The notes: a model not told the origin generated them from the letters alone. A stretch of 52,959 nucleotides of DNA from Ruaniaceae bacterium KH17 (GCA_900199505.1 FZQV01000017.1:1-52959); one strand, 5' to 3'; positions 8,906 through 18,536 are shown, counted from the stretch's first letter. Numbers and translations: made by a program.

Positions 8906-10032
8906 CGTCGCTCCCCTCTGCGTGCGCCCACCGGCAGCGCCACCACCATCGTGAGCCCGCCACCGGGGGTCTCCCTGGGCTCGATACTGCCGTGCATCAC
9001 CTCCACGAAGCCCCGTGAGAGCGCCAGCCCGAGGCCGAGCCCCGAACCGTTGTCGACATCGCCGCGGCGTTGGAACGGCACGAACACCTCGTCCCTCCGT
9101 TCGAGGGCGATGCCCGGCCCGTGATCGATCACTCGGATCTCGAGCCGATCGCCGGCCACTACCGTGACGACGGTGACGGGCGAGCCGACGGGCGAGAATC
9201 GGAGCGCGTTGGCCAGGAGATTCACCACAGCGCGTTGCAGGAGCACCGGATCGGCGAGCATCGTGGCCGAGCCGTGCTCAAGGTCCAGCTCGACGGCGCC
9301 GGGATCGACATCGAGCTCATCCAGGGCCGGGATGATCACGTCGATCGGATCGCACGGCATGGTCGAGATCGTCATCACTCCCGCCTCAAGCCGGCTCACA
9401 TCCAGGAGATCGGTGACGAGGTGCGTGAGCGCGGCGAGGCTCTCCTCGGCGGTCGCGAGCAACTCGCGCCGGTCCGCGAGCGAGAGCGTGTCCTCAGCGG
9501 AACGGATCCCGCTCACGGCCGCCGTCGCCGAGGCCAGCGGCCGCCGGATATCGTGACTCAGCGCCGAGAGCAGCGAAGCACGCGCGCGGTCCGAGGCCGC
9601 CAGCGGCTCGATCTCGCTCACGGTCTCCTCGAGCCGCAGGTGCTCGATCGTCTCATGCGCCGCGCGATCGACCACGTAGCTCACAAGCACCGCGATCACG
9701 ATGTGGAAGACGAGGGTGATGACGTGCACGGGATCGGCGACCGCGACCGTCAAGTGGGGTTCGATGAAGAACAGGTCCAGGATCAGCGCCGAGAGCACGG
9801 CGGCGAGCAGCGCCGGCCAGATGCCGCCCACAAGGGCGACGACGACGATCAGCAGCTGGAAGGCGAGCACCTCGATGGTGATCGTGCTCGAGTCGTGGAC
9901 GCGGCTGAGCAGCCAGGCCAGGAGCGGGGCGCCCACCAGGACCAGGCCGACGCCGGCCCACCGCCGCCGGGCGGTCAATGCGCCCTGGAATCGCGGCAGC
10001 GCCACGGCGGCCACCGCGCCGTCCTTGGCCAT
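8902..10032 (-). CDS. Truncated KdpD-type sensor histidine kinase
   Basis: A 376-residue membrane kinase. A DUF4118-type membrane block with about four helices lies at residues 25-120. It is followed by a HisKA domain with H160 in ALSHDIRRPL and a HATPase domain with NLLANALRFSP, DHGPGIA and GSGLGLGLAL. Classic KdpD is about 900 residues with an N-terminal KdpD domain and a Usp domain; both are missing here. The start is ATG 10032, preceded by an AGGAGG site, rather than the longer frame. It probably still senses potassium or turgor through its C-terminal half. Confidence 0.87.
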   Translation of the reverse strand: MAKDGAVAAVALPRFQGALTARRRWAGVGLVLVGAPLLAWLLSRVHDSSTITIEVLAFQLLIVVVALVGGIWPALLAAVLSALILDLFFIEPHLTVAVADPVHVITLVFHIVIAVLVSYVVDRAAHETIEHLRLEETVSEIEPLAASDRARASLLSALSHDIRRPLASATAAVSGIRSAEDTLSLADRRELLATAEESLAALTHLVTDLLDVSRLEAGVMTISTMPCDPIDVIIPALDELDVDPGAVELDLEHGSATMLADPVLLQRAVVNLLANALRFSPVGSPVTVVTVVAGDRLEIRVIDHGPGIALERRDEVFVPFQRRGDVDNGSGLGLGLALSRGFVEVMHGSIEPRETPGGGLTMVVALPVGARRGERR

Positions 10033-10108
10033 GTCCGACCTCCTGTCAATCACCGGCCGCACGGATCCGGCCGCACCCAGTCTCCCACCGCTGCCGCTCA
10101 CCGCCGAG

Positions 10109-12073
10109 CTAACCCACGTGAATCCACGGCCGCCGCGTGATATCCGGCTCCGCCACGCGGATCACCTCGCGGGTCATCGGCGCGATCTGGCCCTCGCCGA
10201 ACAGGAAGAACCGCAGCAGATTCGAGACCGGTCTGCCCTCAGTCCACCGGAAGTAGACGTGGGAATCGCAGTGTCGCTCGCGCTGCAGGTGAAGCGTCAC
10301 CGCCGCGATGCCATTGGGGACCGTGCTTCCGTGCGTCCGGAGGATGCGGTACCCGTACCGCGAGATTCCCTCAACGTGCAGTTCGTCCTCGAAGTTCGAG
10401 CTGTCGTCGACGACGATCTCGATGAACAGCACATCGTCATCGGGAAGCCGGTGGGCGAGCCGGGCATGCTGCAGCTTCTCGCGGTAGCGCCTGGCGCTGC
10501 AGTCATCGGGATCGTGCGCGATCAGGCGTAGCACTCCCGGCCTGCCGGCCGCCACGAACTCGGCGGCAACCGGATCGAGCCGCACCGCCGTGGCCCGCAA
10601 CTCGGTGGAGCGTGCGATCCGGGAGACGATGCTGACCGCAACGATCCCCACGATGAAACACGCGGCGATCTTGATGCCGTCCGGGCGCTCGACGATGTTG
10701 ACGATGGCCGTGTAGAGGAAGACGGTCGTGACGATCCCGAAGCCGATCGTCGCCCCGCGTTGGCCACGAGCCCAGGCCGAGAGCGTCACCGCCACGGCCG
10801 CCGAACTCATGAAGACGAGCACACCTGTCGCGTACGCGCCGCCCTGAGCATCCACGTTGGCGTCGAAGACGATCGTGACGAGAAACGCGATCGCCGTGAC
10901 GACGAGCACGAGCGGCCGCGTCGCCCGGGCCCAGGCGGGTGCCATCCCGAAGCGCGGGAGGTACTGCGGGACGAGATTGAGCAAGCCCGCCATCGCCGAT
11001 GCCCCGGCGAACCAGAGGATCGCGATCGTGACGATGTCGTACGCGGTCGCGAAACCGCCGTCGAGATAGGCATGCGCGAGATAGGCGAGCGCGCGCCCAT
11101 TCGCCGCGCCGCCCTCCTCGAACTCGGCCGCGGGAATGAGCGCAACGGTCGCGATCGACGAGGCGATCAGGTAGGCGCTCATGATCAGGGCGGCGGTGGC
11201 GAGCAGCCGCCGCGCCCCCCGGATCCGCCCGGCCGGGTTCGCGGCCGTGTCACCGTCGTCGCCGCGGATCTGCGGCATCACCGCCACTCCCGTCTCGAAA
11301 CCCGAGAGCCCGAGCGCGAGCTTGGGGAAGGCCAGCACCGTGACCGTGAGGATGGCGAGCGGGTCGCTGTGCTGCGTTGTGAGGACCGTCCACCAGTCCG
11401 TCAGCACGAACGGATGGGAGATCAGCTGCCCGGCGGCGGCCACGATCACCACGAGATTCAGGGCGAGATAGCTCGCCACGAGCATCACCGCGATCCGGAT
11501 CGCCTCGCCGAACCCGCGCAGGAACACGAGACCGAGGCCGGCCAGCAGCGCCAGCGTGATGACCACCTCGTGCCCGCGCAGCGCCACGGGGACGTAGGGG
11601 TTCTCGACGAGGTGCGCGGTCGCATCGGCGGCGGAGAGGGTCATCGTGATCAGGAAGCTCGTCGCCGCGAAGCCGAGCAGCGCCAACACCATGAGCTTGC
11701 CACCCCACCGAGGGAGCAACGCGGAGACCATCGCGATCGATCCCGCGCCGTTGGGGCTCTCGCGCGCCACTCGCCGGTAGACGGGCAGCGCGCCCGCGAG
11801 CGTCACGATCACGAGGACGATCGTTGCGAGCGGCGCCACTGCGCCGGCCGCGAGCGCGGCGATCGCGGGCTGATACCCGAGCGTCGAGAAGTAGTCGACT
11901 CCGGTCAGGCACATGACGCGCAGCCAATGTGACGCCGGCCGCTCGTCCGCTCGCGCGCGCGGCGCCGCACCGGGATCGGCCAGCAGCCATTGCCCAAGGT
12001 TGTGCCGCCCGCGGGCCCTCGGGGCGTCGTCGGGCGTGACTTCAAGCGATGACTCGGTCGCCATCGTGCTCAT
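10109..12073 (-). CDS. APC-superfamily permease, KimA-like putative potassium transporter
   Basis: A 654-residue protein with about 12 hydrophobic helices (residues 45 to about 500) and a soluble C-terminal domain of roughly 140 residues. The segment [13 protein letters not shown] near the first helix matches large APC permeases usually annotated as amino-acid transporters. The Bacillus K+/H+ symporter KimA belongs to this superfamily and has a similar size and a cytosolic tail. Adjacency to KdpDE and four KdpE-type half-sites upstream make potassium import the best inference. Start ATG 12073 has GGAGG 10 nt upstream. Amino-acid transport remains possible. Confidence 0.75.
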   Translation of the reverse strand: MSTMATESSLEVTPDDAPRARGRHNLGQWLLADPGAAPRARADERPASHWLRVMCLTGVDYFSTLGYQPAIAALAAGAVAPLATIVLVIVTLAGALPVYRRVARESPNGAGSIAMVSALLPRWGGKLMVLALLGFAATSFLITMTLSAADATAHLVENPYVPVALRGHEVVITLALLAGLGLVFLRGFGEAIRIAVMLVASYLALNLVVIVAAAGQLISHPFVLTDWWTVLTTQHSDPLAILTVTVLAFPKLALGLSGFETGVAVMPQIRGDDGDTAANPAGRIRGARRLLATAALIMSAYLIASSIATVALIPAAEFEEGGAANGRALAYLAHAYLDGGFATAYDIVTIAILWFAGASAMAGLLNLVPQYLPRFGMAPAWARATRPLVLVVTAIAFLVTIVFDANVDAQGGAYATGVLVFMSSAAVAVTLSAWARGQRGATIGFGIVTTVFLYTAIVNIVERPDGIKIAACFIVGIVAVSIVSRIARSTELRATAVRLDPVAAEFVAAGRPGVLRLIAHDPDDCSARRYREKLQHARLAHRLPDDDVLFIEIVVDDSSNFEDELHVEGISRYGYRILRTHGSTVPNGIAAVTLHLQRERHCDSHVYFRWTEGRPVSNLLRFFLFGEGQIAPMTREVIRVAEPDITRRPWIHVG

Positions 12074-12137
12074 AGGATCTGGACCTCCGTGTGTTCGACG
12101 GAATCCATCGAACTCCTGCCCGCGCACGCCGGCGGCG

Positions 12138-12189
12138 ATCCTTACGGTTTCCATACGGCAATGCTGCGAATCCTCACGGGATCCATACG
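12138..12189 (-). promoter_or_regulatory. Four phased half-sites, predicted KdpE operator
   Basis: Copies of WTCCNNACG on the plus strand lie at 12138-12146 (ATCCTTACG), 12149-12157 (TTCCATACG), 12170-12178 (ATCCTCACG) and 12181-12189 (ATCCATACG). Spacings are 11, 21 and 11 bp, i.e. on one DNA face. They lie 65-116 bp before the permease start and are in the arrangement OmpR-family regulators use. Confidence 0.6.
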
Positions 12190-12218
12190 CGGCGATATCC
12201 ACAGCCCGACGGCGTCGG

Positions 12219-13778
12219 CTACATCCCCAGGTCGATTCCCAACACGAGCGGTCCCATCGTGAGCGTGGTGATCGTGATCAACACGATCCCGATCAGGTTC
12301 ATCCAGACGCCCGCCTTCAGCATGTCGCCGATGCTCACGTAGCCGGTGCTGTAGGCGATCGCGTTGGGCGGGGTCGCCACCGGCAACATGAACGAGCAGG
12401 TCGAGGCGAGCGCCACTGGCACCACCAGCAACAGCGGATCGGCCCCGATTCCCGCGGCAACGCCACCGAGCACCGGCAGGAAGGTGGCGGCGGTTGCGGT
12501 ATTGGAGGTGAGCTCGGTCAGCGCCATCACGAGTGTAGTGACCACCAGCACGAGCAGGACCACGTGCAGCGTCCCCACACCGGCTGAGAGATCACCGATC
12601 CAGGTGCTCAGCCCGCTCTTCGTGAACGCCGCCGAGAGCGAAAGCCCGCCGCCGAACAGCAGCAGTATCTCCCACGGGATCTCGCGGGCCGTCGCGCCGT
12701 CGAGTAGCCGATCGTCCTTGCCCACCGGGATCAGGAAGAGCAGCATCGCGACGGCGATCGCCACCAGTTCATCCGTCACCCCCAGGTCTCCGAACAGCGT
12801 CGGCAGGAACACCCAGGAAAGCGCGGCGATCACAAATACCACGCCCACACGGCGCTCACCGGTGCTCATCGGTCCCATCTCGGCGAGCTCGCGTTCGATC
12901 AATTCCTTGCCGCCGGGGATCTCATCGATCTCCGGCTTGAAGAGCACGTTGACGAACAAGAACCACATGATGAACAGCAGCGCCCACGCCATCGGGGAAG
13001 CGAAGAGGAGCCACTTCCCGAACGTGAGCGTGATGCCGAACGTCTCCGCCACGTATGCGCGCAGGAGCGCGTTCGGCGGCGTCGAGATCAGGCTGGACGT
13101 GGCGACGATCGACGCCGAGTACGCGATCCCCAGCATCATCGCCTTGCCGAAGTTCGAGCGCAGTAGATCCACGCCCTTGGTCTGCTTGTTGACGAGTTGC
13201 AGCACCGAAAGCCCGATCGGGAGCATCATGATCGCCGTCGCGGTATTGGAGACCCACATCGTCACCACGCCGTTGGCGATCATGAACCCAAGGATGATCC
13301 GCTTCGGATCGGTCCCCACGAATCGCACCACCCCCAGCGCGATGCGGCGGTGCAAGTTCCACTTCTGCACGGCCGCGGCGAGGAAGAAGCCGCCCATGAA
13401 AAGGAAGATCGTGCCGGAGGCGTAAGGGCGGGCAGACTCGACAAAGGCCTGCGCCTGCGAGAGCGGAAACACGAGCAGCGGCAGTAGCGCAGCGGCATAG
13501 AGCGGGACGGCCTCGGTGATCCACCAGGTCGCCATGAGCACGGCGGTGGCGGCGGTGATCTTGAGGCCGTGCACGGTGTACATGGCGGTGCCGTCGTCGT
13601 TGAGGGCGTCGACGAGCGATCCGGTGAGCTGATCCGGCATCGCGAAGTACACGAGCACTGCAAGCGCGAGCCCGATGAAGATCCCGTAGTTCCGGCGGCG
13701 CTGTTTCTTCTCCAGCTCGTCGGCGATCGTCACATCTCGGGCACGCCGATTCGTGCGCTCACCCTTGAACCCATTCAC
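12219..13778 (-). CDS. DASS-family (SLC13) anion:sodium symporter
   Basis: A 519-residue membrane protein with about 11-12 hydrophobic segments. It contains both DASS-type repeats: [11 protein letters not shown] in the first half and [12 protein letters not shown] in the second. The family imports di- and tricarboxylates or sulfate with sodium; the substrate is unresolved. The start is taken as GTG 13778, preceded by AGAGG at 6-7 nt; an in-frame GTG further in (VTIADE) is an alternative. It is transcribed toward the KimA-like permease, but the operator and promoter in the 145-bp gap suggest separate transcription. Confidence 0.87.
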   Translation of the reverse strand: MNGFKGERTNRRARDVTIADELEKKQRRRNYGIFIGLALAVLVYFAMPDQLTGSLVDALNDDGTAMYTVHGLKITAATAVLMATWWITEAVPLYAAALLPLLVFPLSQAQAFVESARPYASGTIFLFMGGFFLAAAVQKWNLHRRIALGVVRFVGTDPKRIILGFMIANGVVTMWVSNTATAIMMLPIGLSVLQLVNKQTKGVDLLRSNFGKAMMLGIAYSASIVATSSLISTPPNALLRAYVAETFGITLTFGKWLLFASPMAWALLFIMWFLFVNVLFKPEIDEIPGGKELIERELAEMGPMSTGERRVGVVFVIAALSWVFLPTLFGDLGVTDELVAIAVAMLLFLIPVGKDDRLLDGATAREIPWEILLLFGGGLSLSAAFTKSGLSTWIGDLSAGVGTLHVVLLVLVVTTLVMALTELTSNTATAATFLPVLGGVAAGIGADPLLLVVPVALASTCSFMLPVATPPNAIAYSTGYVSIGDMLKAGVWMNLIGIVLITITTLTMGPLVLGIDLGM

Positions 13779-14191
13779 TGGCGCCTCTCGAGTCAGCGCC
13801 GAAGAGGTACGGTTCACCCGGGGTCAGAAACTCGAGAGTTGAACCAGGCCCGACGGCGATGTTGCGGCCCGCTTACGTCCAGAACTTTACGCCCGACGGC
13901 GCCCACACAGTTGGGAATAACGGCCCACACTTGCGAACGACCGTCGAGTGCGGACCCAGAGGGCACGAATCGAGACACAGGAGGCATCCGAACCCCGCCA
14001 CTCCACAAATTGCGTCTCCGTCCCGCCATTCGCGCGCGATGCCGGGTCACAGACACAATTTCACGCATTCACGCCGCAACACGCACCTCACGGGCACCGC
14101 CAGCGCGCCGGCCGTGGGCAGAACGGCCCACGACGACGTCGGCATTCTTCGAGATGATCGAAGGAGCAGCTCCTACCCGCATTGGACGACC
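13779..14191. other. 413-bp intergenic region between divergent genes
   Basis: It separates the DASS gene (minus) from the thioredoxin-like lipoprotein gene (plus). It contains two copies of GCCCGACGGCG (13848-13858 and 13892-13902). I see no convincing reading frame and no RNA gene. Confidence 0.6.
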
Positions 14192-14842
14192 ATGAAGCTA
14201 CGTATCCTCGCCGCCGCTCTGACCGCTAGCCTTGCTCTTATGGCATGCAGCGGCTCCGATGATTTTGTGAACGAGTACGAGTCCCTGAACGGGCAAGAAA
14301 CGTCCGGCGGGTCCACGTACCTCGAGCTGAACATCCGCGAGGATCACCGCTTCACGATCGCCACCGAGGAGCAGGTACGCGATCTCCTCGACAAGGGCAA
14401 TGGCGCGATCTACTTCGGATTCCCCGAGTGCCCGTGGTGCCGCAACGCCGTGCCGGTGATCGACGAGGCCGCCGAAGCGGTGAACCTCGACGAGATCTTG
14501 TACCTGAACGTCATGGAGATGCGGGATCAGAAGTCGCGCGATGCCGACGGCGAAATCGTCACCGACAAAGAAGGCACGGACTTCTACTACTACCTCCTCG
14601 AACAGCTCGGAGACCTCGCGCCCGCGTACACCTCGCTGGAGGACCCGAACGAGCGCCGCATCCTGGTGCCGCTCGTGGCCGTGGTGGTGGGCGGCAACGT
14701 GGTCGATACCCACCTAAGCACCGTGGATTCGCAAGAGGATCCGCACACTCCGCTCACGGATGAGCAGCACACCGAGCTCCTCGACATCTACAAGCAGATG
14801 TTCTCGCGCATCCCCGGCTGCGGCGAGTACGCCTGCGAGTAA
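14192..14842 (+). CDS. Thioredoxin-like lipoprotein with CPWC motif
   Basis: A 216-residue exported lipoprotein. A short signal peptide ends in the lipobox LMAC, so the mature protein begins at the cysteine at about residue 19. A thioredoxin-like redox motif CPWC follows in FGFPECPWCRNAVP, near residue 87. Such proteins act as extracytoplasmic thiol oxidoreductases or accessory factors; the partner is unknown. The C-terminus has a further cysteine pair (PGCGEYACE). The start choice rests on the signal peptide; no strong ribosome site is visible. Confidence 0.75.
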   Translation: MKLRILAAALTASLALMACSGSDDFVNEYESLNGQETSGGSTYLELNIREDHRFTIATEEQVRDLLDKGNGAIYFGFPECPWCRNAVPVIDEAAEAVNLDEILYLNVMEMRDQKSRDADGEIVTDKEGTDFYYYLLEQLGDLAPAYTSLEDPNERRILVPLVAVVVGGNVVDTHLSTVDSQEDPHTPLTDEQHTELLDIYKQMFSRIPGCGEYACE

Positions 14843-14853
14843 GAACACCCGAC

Positions 14854-14898
14854 GAAGGCCCCGGAATCGTTGAGATAACAACGATTTCCGGGGCCTTC
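14854..14898. terminator. Bidirectional hairpin between lipoprotein gene and tRNA-Ser(GCT)
   Basis: Arms GAAGGCCCCGGA and TCCGGGGCCTTC are extended by ATCGTTG/CAACGAT, forming a long stem. It serves the plus-strand lipoprotein gene and the minus-strand tRNA. Confidence 0.75.
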
Positions 14899-14906
14899 GC
14901 GCCGAG

Positions 14907-14994
14907 CGGAGACGGTGGGATTTGAACCCACGGAAGGGTATAACCCTTCACGGCCTTAGCAGGGCCGCGCACTAGGCCACTATGCGACGTCTCC
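14907..14994 (-). tRNA. tRNA-Ser(GCT)
   Basis: An 88-nt cloverleaf on the minus strand. The acceptor is GGAGACG/CGTCTCC with discriminator G. The anticodon loop CTGCTAA gives GCT. The long variable arm and T-loop TTCAAATC are present; CCA is not encoded. Confidence 0.95.
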
Positions 14995-15063
14995 TAGTTA
15001 GCCCGTACAGGCTATCGCGCCGCGCCACGTCTCACAAAAACCCCGGCGCAATGCCTCACCCGG

Positions 15064-15119
15064 AAGTGGTTGTAGCTCTGGTGTCTCGGCGGCCCGGCAC
15101 GCCAGAGCTACAACCACTT
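15064..15119. repeat. 18-bp perfect inverted repeat
   Basis: Arms AAGTGGTTGTAGCTCTGG (15064-15081) and its exact complement (15102-15119) are separated by 20 bp. It lies between tRNA-Ser(GCT) and a truncated tRNA copy. A degenerate relative is visible around 16080-16135. Confidence 0.8.
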
Positions 15120-15155
15120 CTCGGGACGAGCGCCGTGTGCCCGCCCATGCCCCAG

Positions 15156-15182
15156 TGGCGGAGACGGTGGGATGTGAACCCA
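15156..15182 (-). pseudogene. Truncated tRNA-Ser 3' end with CCA
   Basis: The last 25 bases of tRNA-Ser(GCT) recur here with one T-loop change (TTCAAAT to TTCACAT), followed by CCA. It lies about 160 bp upstream of the intact gene, and the 5' two-thirds of the tRNA are absent. Confidence 0.6.
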
Positions 15183-15218
15183 ACCCTCCCCACCGCCGTC
15201 GGACATTAGTGCCGGGTC

Positions 15219-15713
15219 CTACAGCAGTCCGTGATTCGTCCCGTTGAGAAACCACGTGACCTGCGGCCTCACCCCCGCATCCAGGAACAAGTTGTAGGCG
15301 GGGCAGCGCCGCTCGACCTCGGCTACGAACTCGGCGAGCTCCTCCGGCGCGAGTTCGGCATCGAGCCGCAGGCTGCCCGTGAAGGTCTGGAACGTCGGCG
15401 AAACCCCGGGCACGCCCGAAACCCCACGGATGTCGATCACGCCCGAGGCCTCGGACTCGATCGCGTCGAGGTGAATACCCCGTTCCCGCGCCACGAGTTC
15501 GATGATCACGGTGATGCAGCCGAGGAACGCGCCCACCACGTAGTCCATGGGTGTGGGGGCCGAATCGTCGCCGCCGAACGAGGCCGGCTCGCTCGTGGCG
15601 AACTGCCGGGCCGAGGCGGTGAGATCGGTGCGGAGCAAGCCGCGCCACGTGCCGCTCGCGGAGATCGAGATGAGTTGCGGCGCCTCGACGGCGGCGCCTG
15701 TTGTTGCAGTCAT
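15219..15713 (-). CDS. OsmC-family peroxiredoxin-like protein
   Basis: A 164-residue OsmC/Ohr-fold protein, cytoplasmic. The two conserved cysteines are C66 in AFLGCITV and C137 in RRCPAYNL. OsmC proteins reduce organic hydroperoxides through this pair, using the dimer interface. Length is slightly above the typical 140. ATG 15713 has AAAGGA 8-9 nt upstream. It stands alone. A GCCCGACGGCG motif lies just upstream of the ribosome site (15733-15743). Confidence 0.87.
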   Translation of the reverse strand: MTATTGAAVEAPQLISISASGTWRGLLRTDLTASARQFATSEPASFGGDDSAPTPMDYVVGAFLGCITVIIELVARERGIHLDAIESEASGVIDIRGVSGVPGVSPTFQTFTGSLRLDAELAPEELAEFVAEVERRCPAYNLFLDAGVRPQVTWFLNGTNHGLL

Positions 15714-16155
15714 GAGTGTGTCCTTTCATCTGCCCGACGGCGTCTACGCAAGAGGGCGCGCACGGGCGGTTTGTGTGTGGGGGCAGCAGGGCTGCGCGGG
15801 CGCGTGAACAACGCCCGGCACATAATGCCTTCAGCGCCGACGACGCGAGGCATGTGCGGTCTCACACCGCGGCGGGCATTCGCTCCATGGGATCCTCCAT
15901 CGCCTCTGGCATTAGCACCGTGTCACACCGACCGGTTGCTGCAGCGTCATCGAGCCAGGTCTCTCGGCTGCTCTGGATAGGTGCCGCCCACGTTACGGGC
16001 CGCGTTGCGCGCCGCACCAGCCCCGTTCCACATTCCGGAATCCACGGGGAACGCCGCACGGCCAGCCGCCACCCGCCACTTGCGGTTGCACCTCTGGCGT
16101 GCCACGGCGCTGAGACGCCTACGTTGCAGCGGCTTCGCGCACTCTTGTGTGATTA

Positions 16156-16183
16156 GGTACGTCTCGCGGCCCCGAGACGTACC
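16156..16183. repeat. 11-bp perfect inverted repeat
   Basis: Arms GGTACGTCTCG (16156-16166) and CGAGACGTACC (16173-16183) enclose a 6-bp loop. No T-run follows on either strand. Confidence 0.7.
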
Positions 16184-16232
16184 GAATATGGCAAGACCGG
16201 CAGGGCGGCGTCCCGTGCCCGGCGAAGCGAAA

Positions 16233-16261
16233 GGCCCCGGAACCGTGGTGGTTCCGGGGCC
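16233..16261 (-). terminator. Terminator downstream of tRNA-Ser(TGA)
   Basis: Perfect 12-bp stem GGCCCCGGAACC/GGTTCCGGGGCC with a 5-nt loop, followed on the minus strand by TTTCGCTTC. Confidence 0.75.
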
Positions 16262-16268
16262 CAGCTCG

Positions 16269-16356
16269 CGGAGGGTAAGGGATTCGAACCCTTGGTGCGG
16301 GGTTACCGCACAATGGTTTTCAAGACCATCTCCTTCGGCCGCTCGGACAACCCTCC
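16269..16356 (-). tRNA. tRNA-Ser(TGA)
   Basis: An 88-nt cloverleaf on the minus strand. The acceptor is GGAGGGT/ACCCTCC with discriminator G. The anticodon loop CTTGAAA gives TGA. It has a long variable arm and T-loop TTCGAATC. Confidence 0.95.
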
Positions 16357-16535
16357 CGGTGGCACCAGATGATTCTATCCCGCAATCGCACCCATACTCG
16401 GCCTCCTCAGGATCGCCGGTGTCCACACCATCGCAGTCACGATCACGGAGCTCAACTGTGCCGCCCATCGCGGCAGTCAGCCCGGCTTGCGTTACACAAG
16501 GACTGCCTGTGCTGTGAGTCTCGCGGTAGCAGACA

Positions 16536-16571
16536 GGGATGGCGCCGGGATTCACTTCCCGGCGCCATCCC
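16536..16571 (-). terminator. Terminator of the alpha-glucoside-type ABC operon
   Basis: A perfect 15-bp stem GGGATGGCGCCGGGA (16536-16550) and its complement (16557-16571) with a 6-nt loop, 19 bp past the last permease stop. There is no long T-run. Confidence 0.65.
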
Positions 16572-16589
16572 GCGCGAGTTGTTGCGTGG

Positions 16590-17537
16590 CTATCCCTTGA
16601 CGGAACCCGCCAGGAGTCCACGCACGAAGTACTTCTGGAGGCTGATGAAAACCACCAGAGGCACGATCATCGACACGAATGCACCGGCCGTCAACAGGTG
16701 CCAATCCTGACCGCGAGAACCGGCCATCGAGGCCAGTGCTGCCGTCATCGGTTGGGTAATATTGCTTCCGCCGGTGAACGTCAGACCGACCAGGAGGTCG
16801 TTCCACACCCACAGGAACTGGAAGATGGCGAATGACGCAATCGCCGGAACCATCAACGGCAGCAGGACCCTAAGGAACAAGGTGACATGGCCCGCACCAT
16901 CGACCCGTGCAGCCTCGAGCAGTGACCTCGGCACCTCTCCCATGAAGTTGTGCAGGAGGAATACCGCCAACGGAAGGGCAAAGATCGTATGGGCTACCCA
17001 CACCGGGAAGAACGGGAACTGATCGACGATTGCGCGCACCGGCGGGAACCCCGTGAAGATCCGCATCAGCGGGATCAGCGACATCTGCAACGGCACGATC
17101 TGCAGCGCGAAGATGCCCACGAAGACCCAGTCACGGCCCTTCCAGTCGATGACGGACAACGCATACGCCGCCATGGTGGCGAGCGCGAGCGGCAACAACG
17201 TGGCCGGGATCGTGATCACCAGCGAGTTCATGAAGAACCCGGAGAGGTTCTCTCCCGAGGTCGATCCGCCCAGCACCCGCCGATAGTTGTCCATTGTGAA
17301 CTGAGGATCCGAGAACAGGCTCCACCAGCCGGTGGTCTTGATCTCCGACTCAGGCCGGAACGACGAGATGAACAGCCCGAAGGTGGGAACCGTCCACAGG
17401 AACGCGATGATGAAGGCAACGAACGAACCAACCCGGGTGCCCAGCATCCGAGCAACCTTGCCGATCTGGCTCTGCGGTGTGGGGTCTATTACGCCGTCGG
17501 ACATCGCGGCTCGGGAGTCTCTATTGATCGCACTCAT
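16590..17537 (-). CDS. Sugar ABC transporter permease, MalG/AglG type
   Basis: A 315-residue inner component with six hydrophobic helices. The ATPase-contact EAA loop is EAARVDGAGHVTLFLRVLLP. It is the third gene of a binding protein-permease-permease operon and overlaps the preceding permease by 4 nt (ATGA). The sequence is closest in feel to alpha-glucoside (AglG) permeases. No ATPase gene is present, so a shared MsiK-like ATPase encoded elsewhere is expected. Confidence 0.88.
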   Translation of the reverse strand: MSAINRDSRAAMSDGVIDPTPQSQIGKVARMLGTRVGSFVAFIIAFLWTVPTFGLFISSFRPESEIKTTGWWSLFSDPQFTMDNYRRVLGGSTSGENLSGFFMNSLVITIPATLLPLALATMAAYALSVIDWKGRDWVFVGIFALQIVPLQMSLIPLMRIFTGFPPVRAIVDQFPFFPVWVAHTIFALPLAVFLLHNFMGEVPRSLLEAARVDGAGHVTLFLRVLLPLMVPAIASFAIFQFLWVWNDLLVGLTFTGGSNITQPMTAALASMAGSRGQDWHLLTAGAFVSMIVPLVVFISLQKYFVRGLLAGSVKG

Positions 17538-18523
17538 GCTCCACGCACCTCCCTGTTCTTGAACATCTGCCGGATGTTGTAAAGGACGATCGGGATCACA
17601 AGCACGAAGATCACGACGGCGAGCGCCGAGCCCACGCCGTTGTTTCCGAACGTGAAGGACTGGTCGTACATCAGGTTCGCGAGGACCTGAGAGTTGAACT
17701 TCGCGCCGGTCATCGTACGAGTGATATCGAAGATCTTCAGTGTGGCGATACCGATCGTCGTCACAACCACCACGAGGGTGGGCCGGATCGACGGGACCGT
17801 TATGTGCCGGAACATCTCCCAGGCACTCACACCGTCAAGGCGAGCAGCCTCGACGATGTCATCCGGAATCGCCTTGATTGCCGCAGAAAGTAGCACCATC
17901 GCAAAACCCGCCTGAATCCAGATCATCACGACGATCAGATAGAACGTGTTCATCGGGCTATCCTGCAGGAACCTGACCGGCTCCCCACCGGCGCCTGTGA
18001 TCAAGGCGTTGAGTAGCCCGATCTGACGCTGGCCAGCAGAGCGGAAATCATAGACGAAGCGCCAGATGATGCCGGCGCCCACGAATGAGATTCCCATCGG
18101 GAGGAAGAGCAGCGATTTGGCGTACTTCTCAAACCTCGCCTTGTCGATCAGGATCGCGTAAAGAAGCCCCACGAGCGTCGAGACAACGGGAACGAGTAGC
18201 ACCCACCAGAAGGTGTTGATCAGGCCGCGTACCGAGTCCGGGTTCGTGAACACCCATTGGTAGTTCGCAAGCCCCACTGGATTCTGGGTACGAGCATCAA
18301 AGAACGACATATAGATAGTGCGGATAGCCGGATATATCAAGCCAACCGCAAGCAGGACGAGTGCAGGGCCAATGAACACCGAGACGGTGACAACCCGGCG
18401 ACCCTTCTCTCCTTTGAGCTTGTCCGCGAGCCGTGCAATCAGCAGCAAGAACGCGATGACAAGGGCAAACGCAACCAGGGCCAGAAGCATCTGACCCACT
18501 TTGGTCCCAGTGAAGAAGCCCAT
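17534..18523 (-). CDS. Sugar ABC transporter permease, MalF/AglF type
   Basis: A 329-residue permease. Two N-terminal helices, the second near residue 50, are followed by the transport core. The EAA loop reads EAARLDGVSAWEMFRHITVP. The AglF-like features are the ANYQWVFTNPD and IWRFVYDFR segments. It is coupled to the downstream permease by overlap. A strong hairpin (18537-18569) separates it from the upstream binding-protein gene and probably lowers permease expression relative to the binding protein. Sampled rows here are about 50% G+C, below the window norm. Confidence 0.88.
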   Translation of the reverse strand: MGFFTGTKVGQMLLALVAFALVIAFLLLIARLADKLKGEKGRRVVTVSVFIGPALVLLAVGLIYPAIRTIYMSFFDARTQNPVGLANYQWVFTNPDSVRGLINTFWWVLLVPVVSTLVGLLYAILIDKARFEKYAKSLLFLPMGISFVGAGIIWRFVYDFRSAGQRQIGLLNALITGAGGEPVRFLQDSPMNTFYLIVVMIWIQAGFAMVLLSAAIKAIPDDIVEAARLDGVSAWEMFRHITVPSIRPTLVVVVTTIGIATLKIFDITRTMTGAKFNSQVLANLMYDQSFTFGNNGVGSALAVVIFVLVIPIVLYNIRQMFKNREVRGA

Positions 18524-18536
18524 TTGAGATACCTCA

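Larger units (their letters stand above)
15714..16268. other. 555-bp intergenic region with decayed repeats
   Basis: It contains a GCCCGACGGCG motif (about 15733-15743), a degenerate relative of the 15064-15119 palindrome (about 16080-16135) and a perfect hairpin GGTACGTCTCG/CGAGACGTACC (16156-16183). I find no convincing gene. Confidence 0.55.

Noticed and set aside
12074-12200. c-di-AMP (ydaO-type) riboswitch upstream of the KimA-like permease
   Set aside because: Considered because KimA genes in Firmicutes use it. I could not find its conserved core, and the direct-repeat half-sites explain the sequence better.
15231-15980. 249-codon plus-strand open frame over osmC
   Set aside because: Antisense to OsmC, which has both catalytic cysteines and a ribosome site.
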